64,000 nucleotides of DNA from positions 281,975,776 through 282,039,775 of the forward strand of contig NC_134710.1 of NCBI RefSeq assembly GCF_043290135.1, written 5' to 3'. The stretch is from Rhipicephalus microplus (lineage: Eukaryota; Arthropoda; Arachnida; Ixodida; Ixodidae). Under the pieces are notes generated by a model, which was given only the letters and a program-made list of their open reading frames with translations, ran no database searches and was not told the origin of the DNA. The position numbers and the translations under genes were made by a program. Positions within the stretch are counted from its first letter, which is position 1. Every line of letters starts with the position of its first letter. Of the stretch, positions 35,380 through 47,476 are shown in pieces.

Positions 35380-36149
35380 GTGAACTGCTGGCTTGGCCCT
35401 ACAATTCAAAATAATTTTTTTGGGCATACCGAGGTAACTACCCTGCCTGCCGATGCCGACGCTTTGTTCAAAATTGACGGCTACTTCCTCAATATTATTG
35501 GGCTTAAACCTTTTACTTCGTGCTGCGTGACCAGTGAGCGGAGATCACCTTGCAATAATAACTGCGTTAGCTTGTGAGCTATAAGCAACTCCTAAAGGCT
35601 CTCAAAAGACTAAACCTCTCTACTTCTCATGTAGTAAATTAACGTAGTGTTTACAATGCCCGTCACTTGACTCCCAGACTCATCTGCCTCTCTTTTGATT
35701 GCCAGAAACATTCGCCGGTAAACACTTAGAATCATGGCCAGCTTTTTCAGCACTCTAGACATGAAATCTGAAAACAGCATTAGCCCAGCTGCTGACTGTT
35801 TGGCAAAGGTGTACGCATCTTATAATTTAGGAATTGTACTATAACCGCACCCTGTGCTCCCTCTAGTATGCTCTTAGCCGCAAAAAGAGCGTGCACATTC
35901 TTGAACCAGGCTGGAATTGTAGGTTCGTCAGTAGACATGAGCGCAAGGATTGCTTTCACCTTTTTCGCGTACCGTCCAATTCTGGTGTGCTGGTTCCGGT
36001 TTTCCGGATCCTCAGATAAGGCACGTGACAACCTTTATTTCTAGCTCAAGGTCGAGCTTAAGCTCTTCGATCTTAAGCATTAGTATGTGGGTGAGATAAT
36101 AATTATTAACACAATAACTTTCCATCTCATTTTTATCTGGATCCGCCAT
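35380..36149 (-). pseudogene. gag-like region of the gypsy-like element
   Basis: Translation from ATG at 36149 begins MADPDKNEM. The same region gives the acidic/helical stretch LKIEELKLDLELEIK, and after a stop the frame 36031-35780 has LSEDPENRNQHTRIGRYAKK and TDEPTIPAWFKNVHALFAAK. The D--IP-WF--V--LF pattern is what I expect near the start of a gypsy capsid. It is broken by stops; the capsid assignment is by pattern and by position next to LTR and protease. Confidence 0.5.
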
Positions 36150-36587
36150 CTCACAGAGTGTGCTTCAAGGGAAGTGGATTCAGTAAAGAAAATTTTTGGT
36201 GTCATTGAGAGAGCACGAAGCAGGCCTTATCTTGTAGTAATGCGTTGTTTGAAGGCTTTGCCAATTGGTTCGTCTAGTCGCCAACCGCGGCTGCGGCTAC
36301 TTCTTCCGGTGCTCCAGGTGCTCGACCGGACCACCCCTGTCATTGCCTGAAGTCAGCTGCGTCGACTGTCCGTGCTGCCCTGCTACCGTTTGCTGGCTCA
36401 CAACGACCTTGCGCTGCCCCAATCCTGATTCTGAAGTTGACTGGCCAACTCCAACCGAATGCCAATGCTGCTTCTCGCAGCGAACCAGCAGGTCCCAAAA
36501 GGGGTGTGCGTCTTGTCAGCTTACCGGACTTTATCCCCGTCTTCGCTGCTTTGCTCTCCACTTCATGTCGACTGCGCTAATTAGTTT

Positions 36588-37445
36588 CGTACTTGTCGGC
36601 CAGTTTCTGCACTAGCTAAGGAGGGAAGTTGATGAGGTTGAGATTAGGGGCTCTCGATGAGTGGAGTGCTCGGTGGCAGCACGAGAAAAGAGCTGTAGTC
36701 CAGTGAAGAGACAATTTATTGTAGTACTCAGGCGTCTGCCCGAGTCCAAGTCTAAACCTGCGCGCTTCGTTTCACAGTTAAACACCTTCTTTTACATCCC
36801 TTGATTAAACAGAAGGTGTAAAAACAAGCTAATCCCACGTGGGGGTTGATATAGCCACTAAGAATCGCATGAACACCTTTATGATAGACTAGGCATTGGA
36901 AACAAGCACGTCATGATCTACGATACACGACGTGATAGGTTCTCAGCGTGTCCGACTCCCACCATGTCGGCCCATGTATCAGCTGGCATACATGCGTGGC
37001 CATTCTCAGGTTCGAGCTCCATCAGGTCTCTCACTACACGTCGCTTCATAGAAGTAGCCGTAAGCTCATAGAGACCACTGTCAGGACTTGCCATACCAAG
37101 AACACTCGGTAATGACGTATAGCGGGGAGGACAAACTCACCCGCATGCCACAACTATGTCTTTGTCAGCCCAGTGGCCGCCTCTGTGCGGCATGCTCAAT
37201 CTTCGTACGTGCATATCAAGCAATTACCTTAAATCCGGACGACCACGCTTGGACTTGTTCTTGCAAGAGACGCTTCACGGAAAGCTTTCCCCTTCTTGTC
37301 CCAAAATCGCGGCGACTATGTCGGTTCTGCTCATGACCCATGCTAAAAACGGAAGCTCCTTTGTTCCCATGTGTGGGTCTTCTCCCTTCCCGTTTGTGCA
37401 ACCGATTGGCGTCATTATGCTCTGTTTCACAAATCTTGTGCAACG
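36588..37445 (-). repeat. LTR-like repeat, copy 2 (no SINE)
   Basis: It pairs with 26620-27650 plus 28846-29020. At the position of the SINE in copy 1 the sequence reads TTAAACAGAAGGTGTAAAA without interruption, an empty site. Its place before the gag start makes it the likely 5' LTR of the gypsy-like element. I could not fix TG...CA ends. Confidence 0.5.
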
Positions 37446-37924
37446 TTGTAGAAGCTAGCAAGTCTTCTTGTGGTCGATGCTCGCAACGAAAAGTAGTTCG
37501 ATGTTATTACCACCATATTTTGCTTTCGTTAATACGGCGAGAAGTAACTGAAAATGATGATAAAGATGATGATGATGGTAGATTTTAGTGGCGCAAAGGC
37601 AACTCAGGCAAAAGAGCACCAAACACAGAGTTTTTCGTTGGTTCAATTATAGAAAAAAATCTCAGGGTGCAAGAATAAAAGAGTGGTGCATAGGGATTAA
37701 ATTTAAGTGTAATGACTATGTGTGATGAGTTTAAAACGGTCTAAACCTATGGGTTTTAAAAAGTCACGCAGTGGCGGCAGTCGTCCTTGTCAGGACAAGG
37801 AGTGCGTGCTGCATGACATTTGGTAAAGAAGTCTCAGCGGTTCTCTCAAGATTGAGAGAGGGCTGAGATTAGCGAGAATATGTAATTAAGTGCAGGAATC
37901 CAACATCAGCTAAGAATTTTAAAA

Positions 37925-40900
37925 CTACTTTTGGGGGAAACATGGAATTATCCCCAATAAAAATAAAGGGTGAGGCGGTATGTGGCATTTGTATAGCTTT
38001 GGGAAGTGATGCAGTCTTTGTGGTTCAAGGTACGGGCACATAATTAAAACGTGAACGACAGATAGCACATCACCACATTTTTCACAACACGGTGCAGGAG
38101 AGTTGCTTAAAAGGCGCGAGTGTATTGCACGTGTATGACCGATCCTGAGTCTGCACTGTGCAACCTCTTGATGCCTGTTACGTTTTTCAGCAGCATATCT
38201 GAACACTCTTGGCTTTACTGTATGCAGTTTGTTTTCAATTGCTGTGTTCCATTCCTCTTGCGATTGCTTACGCATTCGGTTTCTGTTTAGTGGCCTCAGG
38301 GCCTCATGTGGGATGACGACTACGTCTACTGTTGGGCAGAGTGCAGAGGACTTCGCAAGACGGTCCGCTGCCTCATTGCTTGCTATGTTTCAGTGTCCCG
38401 GAATCCAGCATAGCGTGATTTTAAGCTTGGATTGGTAGGCTGACATGAGGCAGTTTAGAAGGGTATTAGTCACTGGATTTTTATGTGTTTTTACGGAAGA
38501 CAACGCAGTCACTGCACTGAGAGGATCTGTGTATATGATGGAGGCTGGTTCTTTCTTCTTTAGGATGTGCCTTATAGCTAGCAGTATGCCGCAGCACTCA
38601 GCAGTAAATATGCTGGTATGTTCATTCATTGTTGCAGATTCAGAGTAGGCTGGGCCGTATGCAGCACAGGCGACGGTCGAGGACTTGGAAGCATCAGTGT
38701 AGTACTCAGCACACCTGTGTTTTGCCTGCAAGTACATAAAATGCTGATCGATTGCGTCTGGGAGGCCATGCTTTCCTACCTCTAGGAATGACAAGTCGCG
38801 ATTTATAGCTCGCATTTCCCATGGTGCCACAGTGTCCTTGTGGGAACTTAGTTGAAGATTGGAGACGGGTATATTAAGATTTTCAAAGTGTGAGGCCACT
38901 CTGATGGGATACGTTGGCGTAGCTGATGGTTGCCTCAAGAACAGGTGGGCGTTTGATGTATCCTGAAATAGCTCGCGAGATGGGTAGTCGACATGAGAGA
39001 GCACCTTGGTTGCATACTTGATGCTTATGAACTGCCGTCGTCGTTCTAATGACCACCGATCTGTCTCAACATACAGGCTGGCTATTGGGCTGGTTCGGAA
39101 AGCGCCACTAGCCAGACGAAGCCCATGGTGATGCACTGGGTCGAGCATCTTAAGTGCGGATCTTGATGCTGATTCGTACACAACCGAGCCATAATCAATA
39201 CGTGAGAGCACTACACTACTGAGAAGGTTTATTAGACAGTCACGATCTGTACCCCATGACTGATGCGAGAGAATCTTGAGCAAGTTCAAGCTTTCAAGCA
39301 TTTCAGTCGCAGCTGCTTGATGTGTGGGACAAAGCTGAGCTTTTCATCCATCACAGCACCTAGAAATTTATGATCCTTCTTAGTAGCAATGGTGTGTCCG
39401 TTCATTGAAATATTGGGGGACGGCCTTATGCCACGTAGTTTTGAAAAGAGTAGGCAGACAATCTTGTCACAGTTAAACTTAAAACCATTTTCGTCTGCCC
39501 AGCTTGAGAGCTTATTTACTGCCAACTGAATCTGACGTTTGCAGATGGCTAGGTTGCACGATTTGAAGCTGATGTGAATGTCATCCACATATACAGAGTA
39601 GGAAATTGTTTTAGGTAATATGGTCTTTATGGAGTTCATTTTTACAATGAATATTGTGCAAACAAGTACGCCACCTTGGGCGACACCATTTTCCTGCGCA
39701 AACCACCTTGAAAGGACATTTTCAACACGAACCTCGAACGTACGTTCAGAGAGGTAGCTTTAAATTGTATTCAGCATGTTCCCTGACACTCCAAGAGATT
39801 GCAAATCACGAAAAATGCCACAACACCATGCCGTGTCATAAGCCTTCTCCAAGTCGAAAAATAGAGAAAGGCAATCTTATTTGTGAATGAAGGCATCCCT
39901 GACGTAGGATTCGAATGCTACGAGTTGGTCAGCTGTCGACCGGCCTGAACTAAATCCAGCATGACGACGGTCAAGGAGGCCATCATATTCAAGGTAATAC
40001 ATGAGGCGGTGGTTTACTATTATTTCAAATACCTTGCACAAGCAGCTAGTCAGGGCGATAGGCCTATAACTAGCGACAGGTGTGGCTTGTTTTCCTTGTT
40101 TGAGGATGGGTATTGTAACTGTCTCTTTCCCTGCCTTGGGTAGACGCCCGGGGGGCCATACGCTGTTGAACAGTAAGAGAATGACATCAAGCGTGTGTTT
40201 GTGTAAGTGTTTCAGCATGCCATATGTAATGTTGTCTTGGCTTGCAGCTGAGTTACCACATGTTGCCAGCACTGCCTTCAATTCGTCGATGGTAAACAGA
40301 GTATTGTAGCCTCCAGCAGATGGCCTTCTATCGCGTATAGGCTTACATTCCTCATCAAGCTTGTGTCGTTTAAAGGAGTCTGTATAATGTGCTGAGCTGA
40401 AGATATACTCAAAGTGTTGGCCTATGGCATCTGCTTGGTGTTTCAGCGTATCACCAGCAGTACTGACGAAAAGGACCGGATGAGTGTTGTGCCCTTGAAG
40501 TGCTCTTACTCTATTGTACACCCTATGCGTACCAGTGGAGGAGTTAACTGACGAAAAATAGGACTGCGAGCTCTGCCTCTTTGATTCTTGTCGGATACGC
40601 CAACCATATTAGGTTGTCAGCTGTCGGGTACCTGCGAAATTTTGACCAAGCTTTGTTTTGGTTCTCTCGCGCTTTTTTGCACTCTGCATTCCACTAGGGC
40701 CGTCGTTTGTTTCGCGTCTTGTCAGAAGTCTGTGGGATTGATCGCTCTGCGGCCTCTATGATATGAAGTATGACCAATGCTTCACAGTCATCAATGTCTA
40801 GGTTTTCAATAGAAGAACGCGACAGTTCTGTAAGTTCTCGGTATTATCTCCAGTCAGCATCCTGTTCTCTAAACCTGAATACATTTGTAGTCGTCTTACG

Positions 40901-41566
40901 TGTACTTTCTGTGTGTTTTAGGCAGACAGGAAAGTGATCACTTCCATAGAGGTTATGAATAACAGACCAATCTGTGGTTGCCATGAGTGAAGGGGAGCCG
41001 ATAGCAAGATCTATGGCTGTGTATGAGTTGCACGCTGTGTTAAAGTACGTTGGTTCTTTTTTGTTAAATATACAGGAGCCTGAGTACAAGAGGAAGTTTT
41101 CGATTAAGGAGCCTCGAGAATCTGTTATTCTGCATCCCCATAGGTGGTTGTGCGCATTAAAATCTCCAACTAAGAGGAATGAATGCGAGAGCTGGTCAAC
41201 TAGAGTTTCAAACTTTTTAGTAGACAGGTGGTAGTCTGGAGACATATATAATGAGCACACAGTTGTCATTCGTCCAAAGATAAGGGTTCGTATTGCCACT
41301 GCCTCTAAGTCGGTAGCCAGAGTGAGGTTTTGGGACGGGAGTGCTTTCTGCACTACAATAGCGACACCACTGGATGAATGGGCAGTGCCATGCCTGTGCT
41401 TTCGGTATACCGCATATCTTCTTAGAAAGTTAGTGTGTGTTGAGTTTAAGAGTGTCTCCTGCAGCCACAGTATGTTAGGTTAGTGTTGCGCAAGTATTTC
41501 ATGAATGTCATCCAGGTTCTTTGGTAGACCTCGGCAGTTCCAGTAGATGATACTCTCGGCAGCCAT
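37925..41566 (-). pseudogene. I-like LINE ORF2: AP endonuclease, RT, RNase H
   Basis: The start ATG at 41566 gives MAAESIIYWNCRGLPKNLDD, then LWLQETL, the N of WNCRG and E of QE being endonuclease active-site residues. Frame 41353-40844 continues with LLVGDFNAHNHLWG and GSDHFPVCL (GDFNAH and SDH motifs). The RT follows: YRPIALTSCLCKVFE and HAGFSSGRSTADQLV in 40521-39877, then SYSVYVDDIHISF (catalytic YVDD) in 39639-39286. Frame 39301-38390 has the RT thumb and RNase H: YYTDASKSS, FTAECCGILLAIR, IIYTDPLSAVTAL (TDP in place of the usual TDS) and LCWIPGH. The end has a Cys/His motif CCEKCGDVLSVVHVLIMCP. Total length is about 1200 codons, normal for the group, broken by several stops and shifts. 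Confidence 0.9.
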
Positions 41567-41597
41567 TTTTAAAAAGGAAGAAAGGTAGGAGGGTTTT

Positions 41598-42840
41598 TCA
41601 GACTTCGCCGCGTTTGTCAGGCGCCTTGACTGGAGGGTGTTTCTTCCCTCTGAGGCGTTCTGTTGGACTTCGCTTCACTAGGATGAATTCCATGAGCATC
41701 GGAGACGCTGAGGACGCTGGTGTCACATTCATTGCCCCCTGTGAACACTGGGAGGCTGACGGAGATTTCTCAAGAGGGACAGGTGCCCTCTCAGTTGTCT
41801 GCGTCGTCCCCGAGGTCTCACGGAGGTTGACCTGCGGGGTTTGGATTGTCGGTTTTGTCTCCGAGGTCTGATGGAGGTGGACTTGTGAGACTTCGAGTGT
41901 TGGTGCAGCCTGCGGCTGCTTGGTGAGGGGCCGAGATGTGCACGCATCAGCAAAACTGTACTGCGTGCCCACTGTTGCTAGACGCCGCCCGGCCCCCGGC
42001 GCGTTGTGTCAGCGCACGTTCTTCTGGAGAAGAGCGACACCTTCTTCCGGGCTTCAGAGAATGTGATGTTTCCATTAATTTTATCTGGATGATTTCCTTC
42101 TCCTTTTTCAAAATTTCACATGTCCGCGAGTACGTTGCGTGCGGCCCGTGACAGTTAGGGCACTCTGCGTGGAAGTACAGCTCCCGTTGGGTGCTGATGA
42201 TCACGACATTTTGCACATGTTTGTTTTCCGCGACAGGTGTTCGACCCATGTCCGTATTTCTGGCATTTGTAGCACCTTCTAGGGTTGGGTATTTAGGGGC
42301 GGACTTTGCAGTGAAGGAACGCAGGTTTCACGGATGCTGGCAGGATGGAGCGGTTAAATGTTAGTACTATATGAGGCGTCACCACTTCTTCCTTGTTTCG
42401 CCTGAAGGTTATCCGACGGATGGCGATTACGCCTTGCTCTCGAAAGCCTTCAAGGAGGTCAGCTTCAGTTTCTCACATCAGATTACGTTGTGAAATGACG
42501 CCTTGAACAGTGTTAAGACTGCGATGGGGGGTGATAGACACGTCCAGGTGGGCGAACTGCTTCTCTTTAAGGAGAGTGTTTGCATGCTTTTTCTGGCTTA
42601 CTTCAACAAGAAGATCACCGGATGACAGTTTCTTTACGTCGTACTTTTTGCCTATTAGGTTAGCCTATTAGGTTAACAGTCCTGCAATAGAGACATTATA
42701 TACCAGAGAGTGCATGACTAGAAAGCGTGGGAAGTGGTCACAATCGTTTCTAGTTCGTTTGGAGCTTTCATCGGTGCGGTTCCTTTTCAGGGACCGACCA
42801 TTGAGAAGGGGGAAAGATCTTGCCATGCGGTGCATTTCAT
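41598..42840 (-). pseudogene. I-like LINE ORF1 (RNA-binding Gag-like protein)
   Basis: ORF1 proteins of this group coat the element RNA. Conceptual reading from ATG near 42840 passes DHFPRFLVMHSLVYNVSIAG, the usual N-terminal motif in tick I-like ORF1. It continues KKLSSGDLLVEVSQKKHANT and VSITPHRSLNTVQGVI, then a CCHC knuckle CYKCQKYGHGSNTCRGKQTC and a second Cys/His group CPNCHGPHATYSRTC followed by KKEKEIIQIK. The last part (frame 41972-41598) is Ser/Thr/Pro/Gln-rich. Frames change several times and stops are present. ORF1 ends 32 bp before the ORF2 start. Confidence 0.8.
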
Positions 42841-43410
42841 GTTCGGCGGCGATGGTGACCACCCACCACCGAGCCCAACAGGGGTACGCTACAAGGTAGA
42901 ACACTTGAAGGCGCCAGTCATACATCGCCGCTATAACCAGATATAACTACCCAAGGTTGGGTAACTACACACGGTTTTGCCTTCCCGCCAAGAAATTTGG
43001 AAGTAAACGGAAGATAGAAGATGACAGGATAGATAAAAAATAAGAGACAAAGACGAAGATGAGAGAGAGGAGAGATTGAAAAAGGCGACTGCCGGTTTCC
43101 CTTAGGTGGGTCATCCCAGGCGTGCCGTCTACGTGAAGCCGGGGCCAAAGGGGTGTGTTGCCTCTGTCGGGGGGCCTTAAAGGTGCGATCACTCGGCGTC
43201 GGCTCAACCCCCAGGATCCCCTTTTCCCCGTACACGGCAAAGCCACGCACAGCTAGGCGTGGGAGGGAGTCAAAACCACCCCGTCAGCTCGGGTCCATGG
43301 TGTCGCTGCGCACCAAACGCCCACTTGTGCAAGCGCCCCTGCAGGGAAGTAACTGAAGATATTATGCGCCTTATAAACAATGTACCCAGAGAAGAGAGTG
43401 TATAAATGAA

Positions 43411-43625
43411 GTACCTAGAGTAGAGAGTCTGTTTGACATCTCGGGAAAACCAAGGTATACAGTCAGTAATTATAAGACGTACAGCAGCGTTTTCGTTTAT
43501 AAGGCGCATAAGTAACTGAAGATATTATGCGTTTTATAAACAAAAACGCTGCTGAACGTCTGATAATTACTGACTGTATACCTTGGTTTTCTCGAGATGT
43601 CAAACAGACTCTTTACTCGGGGTAC
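43411..43625. repeat. Large hairpin: 101 bp inverted arms, 13 bp loop
   Basis: The left arm 43411-43511 and right arm 43525-43625 are reverse complements with few mismatches (I count about nine). The loop is GTAACTGAAGATA-like. The loop and inner arm sequence (AAGTAACTGAAGATATTATG) also occur at the I-like LINE insertion point (43348-43367), so a sibling hairpin may have been the LINE's target. No ORF or known TIR seen. Confidence 0.9.
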
Positions 43626-44406
43626 GTCACGATGGCGACCATCTGGACTTTCAGGGTCAGTGCAGGATAGGAGACCACAGGGTCGTTCGGTACCAGCGTT
43701 TTTTGTGCTCATCGCACTTTCTTTAGTTTGCCAGTCACGCCAAAAGGTAGCCCGAAAAAATAGGAGGGTGCAGCGGCACTGATAAGATGTCACGCGAGCA
43801 ACCACGAAACGCGAGGAGTTATACGTTTTGCTGACTGAACTTCTTGTATAGCTTCCCAAGCGTTGCACATGATGTATGAAACGAAGTATTCTTGAAGGGT
43901 CGGGAATTCGCTCCCCCCTCCACAGCACCCGCACAACTTCCGTCAAAGCTCTTGGCGCCTCCTACTAACTGGCGGTAGTTTATTACCAGCTGCCCTTTTT
44001 CAATTTTGTTTGTCGGTCCTCTGAGTGCAGAAGTGCACCCAAGCAATAAAGGTGTCTGAAACATTTCGTGATGTTAGTTTTTAGAGGCATGGGGTGTTTA
44101 GTTTTGGCTTTAATGCCTGAACTGAGTTTGTTTCAGAAACATTAGCGCGGTGGCCTTCGAGATTAGTATACGACGAGTGCCCACATCATTGCGAGCAGTA
44201 CTAAACGCGAAGCCACGTGGTAATAATCATGGTCAGCATGTGTATTTTAGCTAGCTGCTTGGCCGGTGTGCGTAATTTTTGTGGTAATCGTCCGCTAGAA
44301 CCTGAGCACATGCACCTGCTAGCACGCGAGCACATGCAGACGGTATGCATGGCTAGCGATGCCAGGACATAATATGACCAACCAAATTACGCAAAATCCT
44401 GGTAAG
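43626..44406. other. Anonymous sequence
   Basis: There is no supported gene. An AATAAA occurs near 44044. A weak resemblance to 28880-29010 (GGGAATTCGCTC, CACCCGCA) hints at more LTR-type debris, but it is not convincing. Confidence 0.35.
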
Positions 44407-44585
44407 GCAACGCCGAGGCAGGGGTGTAACCAGGGGTTGGAATTCCAAGCTTGGACATCCCCCCCCACCCCACTTTTTTTCGCTTTGGCATAGAGAGCGA
44501 AAATGGCCATTTCAAGTGGGTGGCACCCCCGAAAACAAGGAGGTGTCCCACTCCCCCCGAAAAATTCACAGCATTATCGTGGCCT
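44407..44585. repeat. GC-tract MITE-like repeat
   Basis: The segment reads AGGCAGGGGTGTAACCAGGG, a run of Cs, CGCTTTGGCATAGAGAGCGA, CAAGTGGGTGGCACCCCCGA, then a further CCCCCC run. I recall similar C-tract elements being common in tick and other arthropod genomes. Paired TIRs are not clear here. Confidence 0.4.
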
Positions 44586-44599
44586 CTGAATAAGTACAC

Positions 44600-46137
44600 C
44601 ATAATCAATAATGGTCAAACAGTACCATGTTTGATCGGAGAAGTTTTGGGCGTCATAATTGACATGAATCTATCACTGAACGGTCACGTTTCATACATGA
44701 AAAAACGGTTAATATACATCTGTAGTCTACTGATGTTCTTTGCAGGGAAGACTTGGGGAATGTCATTAAGTGCAATACTACATTTGTACAGGGTACTTTT
44801 TCTCAGTTTCCTGTGGTGCAGCTTACCGGTATTTATCAATGCGAGCAAAACAAGCCTACGAACGTTACAGAGTGTTAAGTCCCAGTCACTCCGTATTTGC
44901 TTCGTCTTGCCTCGTGGGTCGCCGACAATGCCTTCAATAGTAATTGCTGGTGACCACCTCATCAAGACAAATTGTGACATCGAGACACTCAGGACAAATA
45001 TAAGGCATATTGTTCAGACACCCTGCCACCACCTAGCCGCGTTACCACCAGACAGACCACGTTCGTCCATTTGCCAAACGGTAACCACCTATCGCGACTC
45101 TTTGCCATTATGCTTCACACCCACCGCCAAGCCTTCAACTCCTCTTTGCTGCCTGACTCAGGCTAACATCAGGCTAACTATATCTGGCATCCAGAGAAAT
45201 GCAGATATGTTGTAACCTACTCTTAGGCAGCTTGCTTTGCTCTTGTTATACGAGACGTATTAAAGCTGTGCATACGTATACACCGATGACTCTGTTTTAC
45301 AGAAGAGTTGAATGGCATCATTTGTTATACCAATAAAAGATGTAACAAGCAAATTTAAGACATCCCACCTTATAATACCCACGATAGCGGAGCTCACAGC
45401 TCTTCTTGCCTCATCGGAATTCATCAGCGACCAACGGCCATTACAATGGACAATTTTCAGTGACTCAAAGGCGGTACTGCGATTCATTTTATAACATTTA
45501 TGCCACGGCCTGCACGAAAAACTGGTATTCGAGATTGCAGTAAACACTCACCATTTTGCTGAGAGAGCACATAAAATTGCCTTTCAATGGCTTGCAAGTC
45601 ATTGTGAAATAAATGGCAATGAATAGGCCGATCGAGCTGTCTATTTTGTCTATTCTGAAAGCGATCAAATATCAATTCAACTCTCCAGACGCTGTACGGA
45701 AACTCCGCATGCTTGCTCGCAAGCGCACTACCTCGCAATGAAACTAGTCACATTTCACTAATGCACGATTATGTACTTTAGACCCAACTCCCAGTCTTTT
45801 AATTCCTCCAGTACTTGCCGACAAGACGTTACTATGCTGTGCCGAATATGGTTGGGAGTCACATTTAGCAATGCGTACGCGTTTCGCATAGGAATGGCCA
45901 ACACTCCTGCATGCGACCATTGCGGTAGTGACGTAACAACTTGGCACATTTTGCGTGAATGCCAAAAATACTTCTCGCAGAGACAGTGACTCTGCAATGC
46001 ACTAGACGAACTTCACAACCAGGCTCTTTAGTAAGAAAGAATACTGCGCTACCGAGAGGACTTTATGTCGCAGAAGAAGGCTGTGAAGATGCTCCTGCAC
46101 TTCTTGCGTTCAACTGGCCTGTCCAACCGACTGTGAT
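44600..46137 (+). pseudogene. I-like RT thumb, RNase H and C-terminal domain, broken
   Basis: The open part (to 45215) contains VLGVIIDMNLSLNGHVSYMK, FFAGKTWGMSLSAILHLYRV and TNIRHIVQTPCHHLAALPPD. RNase H pieces follow in 45215-45760: TSKFKTSHLIIPTIAELTAL with the Glu, and WTIFSDSKAVLRFI with an Asp. The part upstream of MASFV carries the first Asp region in another frame. C-terminal frame 45771-45989 includes CDHCGSDVTTWHILRECQKY, a C-x2-C...H-x4-C group typical of these ORF2 ends. Multiple frame changes make it non-functional. Confidence 0.8.
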
Positions 46138-46305
46138 CGGAACGCCCTGCCTAAGTGCGCATGTGAATTTTTTACAATTTATTTTATATCTCTCTATATC
46201 TATCCTCTTTCCGCACCTAATTCTCCACTCCTGTACAGGGTAGCAAACCAGTTTTTCTAGTTTAACCTCTCTGTCTTTTTCTTTTATTTATTTCTCTCTC
46301 TCTTC
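44600..46305 (+). mobile_element. 5'-truncated I-like LINE (second family)
   Basis: It carries RT thumb, RNase H and C-terminal Cys/His segments on the plus strand, ending with LLHFLRSTGLSNRL and a TGA at about 46135. A pyrimidine-rich 3'UTR with CTCTCTCTC follows. It differs in sequence from the minus-strand element at 37553-43345. Confidence 0.8.
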
Positions 46306-46372
46306 GCGGAGTGAATGACGATGAGTGACCCAAATATTTCGAGGGTTTCATCTGGAAACCGCGAATCGTCCA

Positions 46373-46545
46373 TAAGTCTGTGTGTCTGTCTGTTCGTCCG
46401 TCCAGCTGTCTGTCTGTCCGTTCTTCCGTGAATATGTCTCTTTTTCTGTCCATACGTCCATCTGACTGTCTCTCTGTTCATCCGTATGTCTGTCTGCCTG
46501 TCCATCCATCTGTCTGTCCATCCATCCGTCTGTCTATCCTCCGCA
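46373..46545. repeat. Degenerate TCTG/TCCG/TCCA satellite
   Basis: Short tetranucleotide variants, related to the array at 3724-4055. Open frames on both strands are artefacts. Confidence 0.85.
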
Positions 46546-47476
46546 CCTGCTTAGCGAGTTATCAAACGACGCAATCACGTATGAGCTAGCAGAGACACAC
46601 TCACAATTTTAGGTGCTTCCCCCCTAAGAAGTTTCTGTCTACGCGTTGGGACCGAGGTATTTACGCCTTATCTCAAGAAGACCTTGCTAGTGATGCCATA
46701 TTAGGCTAGGACGGGGCTATCTAAAGCATGCTAGTTTTATGAGCTAACTAAACCTTGCTAATTAACGCGACCATGATTAGGAGCACGCCTAATGAAATCA
46801 TGCTAATAAGTCCTTACTGATATTATAATTTGTATTTTACTAATGAGTACTATATTTATTAGCTGCATACTGACCATGGCCTTACTGATTGTGCCTGAGA
46901 TATTGCCCTTCACTCGAAACCTTATCAATGAAGACCATACATCTAAGTGCATTGAATTTTAAGCCTTAGCCAATTAGTACATAAAATCAAGACAGCTGAT
47001 GCGGTCCTCACTTCGAAGCGGACCATACACATAAGTAGAAAACCAGCTTAAACAGCTTCAAGAATCTACGTTACCACAAGCTACTCAATGGCTGCAGCCT
47101 TGCACTAGTAGTGCAAACTCACACAAATGTTTTTTATGCAAAGAAGCTGGCGCTTAGCGTTCACCGCATCAAAGCTTGGCATTCACACCAGCACTATTAC
47201 AGTCACAAGCTGAACTGCAGCCTTCTCAAAATCAATGAATTTGTATACGCGTTCACGCGTCAATGAGATTGATTGACACATGCCCGTGGCGAAGACCAGG
47301 TACGCCCACCACGTTTGTTTTCGCTGAGGAGCTTTTGCGGAGCGGCAAGATCAGTCTATCAGGTTTATTTCCACGGACTACGCAAACATGCACGTATAGA
47401 AGTAAAAGTGATATCATCATCAAGCTGCAATATCTCGCATTCAAGTTCACCGTGCTCAAGACATTTTATATCACAG
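46546..47476. other. Anonymous sequence
   Basis: No feature I can support except the acceptor-like ACATTTTATATCACAG at its right end (47461-47476). Confidence 0.35.

Larger units (their letters stand above)
33850..36587 (-). mobile_element. Decayed Ty3/gypsy-like retrotransposon, gag-protease end
   Basis: Reading right to left: LTR-like sequence (36588-37445), leader, a gag-like region from ATG at 36149, a retropepsin-like segment (35217-34997), a SINE insertion, then polar frames to about 33850. I see no RT, RNase H or integrase, so the element is truncated on the left. Stops and shifts are frequent. Confidence 0.6.
37553..43345 (-). mobile_element. Near full-length I-like LINE with perfect TSD
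   Basis: A 5.8 kb element on the minus strand with 5'UTR (about 43345-42841), ORF1, ORF2 with endonuclease, RT and RNase H, a long 3'UTR, and a tail of ATC triplets (37553-37578). A perfect 12 bp TSD, GAAGTAACTGAA, lies at 37541-37552 and 43346-43357. Both ORFs contain stops and frameshifts, so it is inactive although its ends are preserved. Confidence 0.93.

Noticed and set aside
43880..44060. Resemblance to 28880-29010 suggesting another LTR
   Set aside because: Only short matching words (GGGAATTCGCTC, CACCCGCA); not enough for a repeat call.
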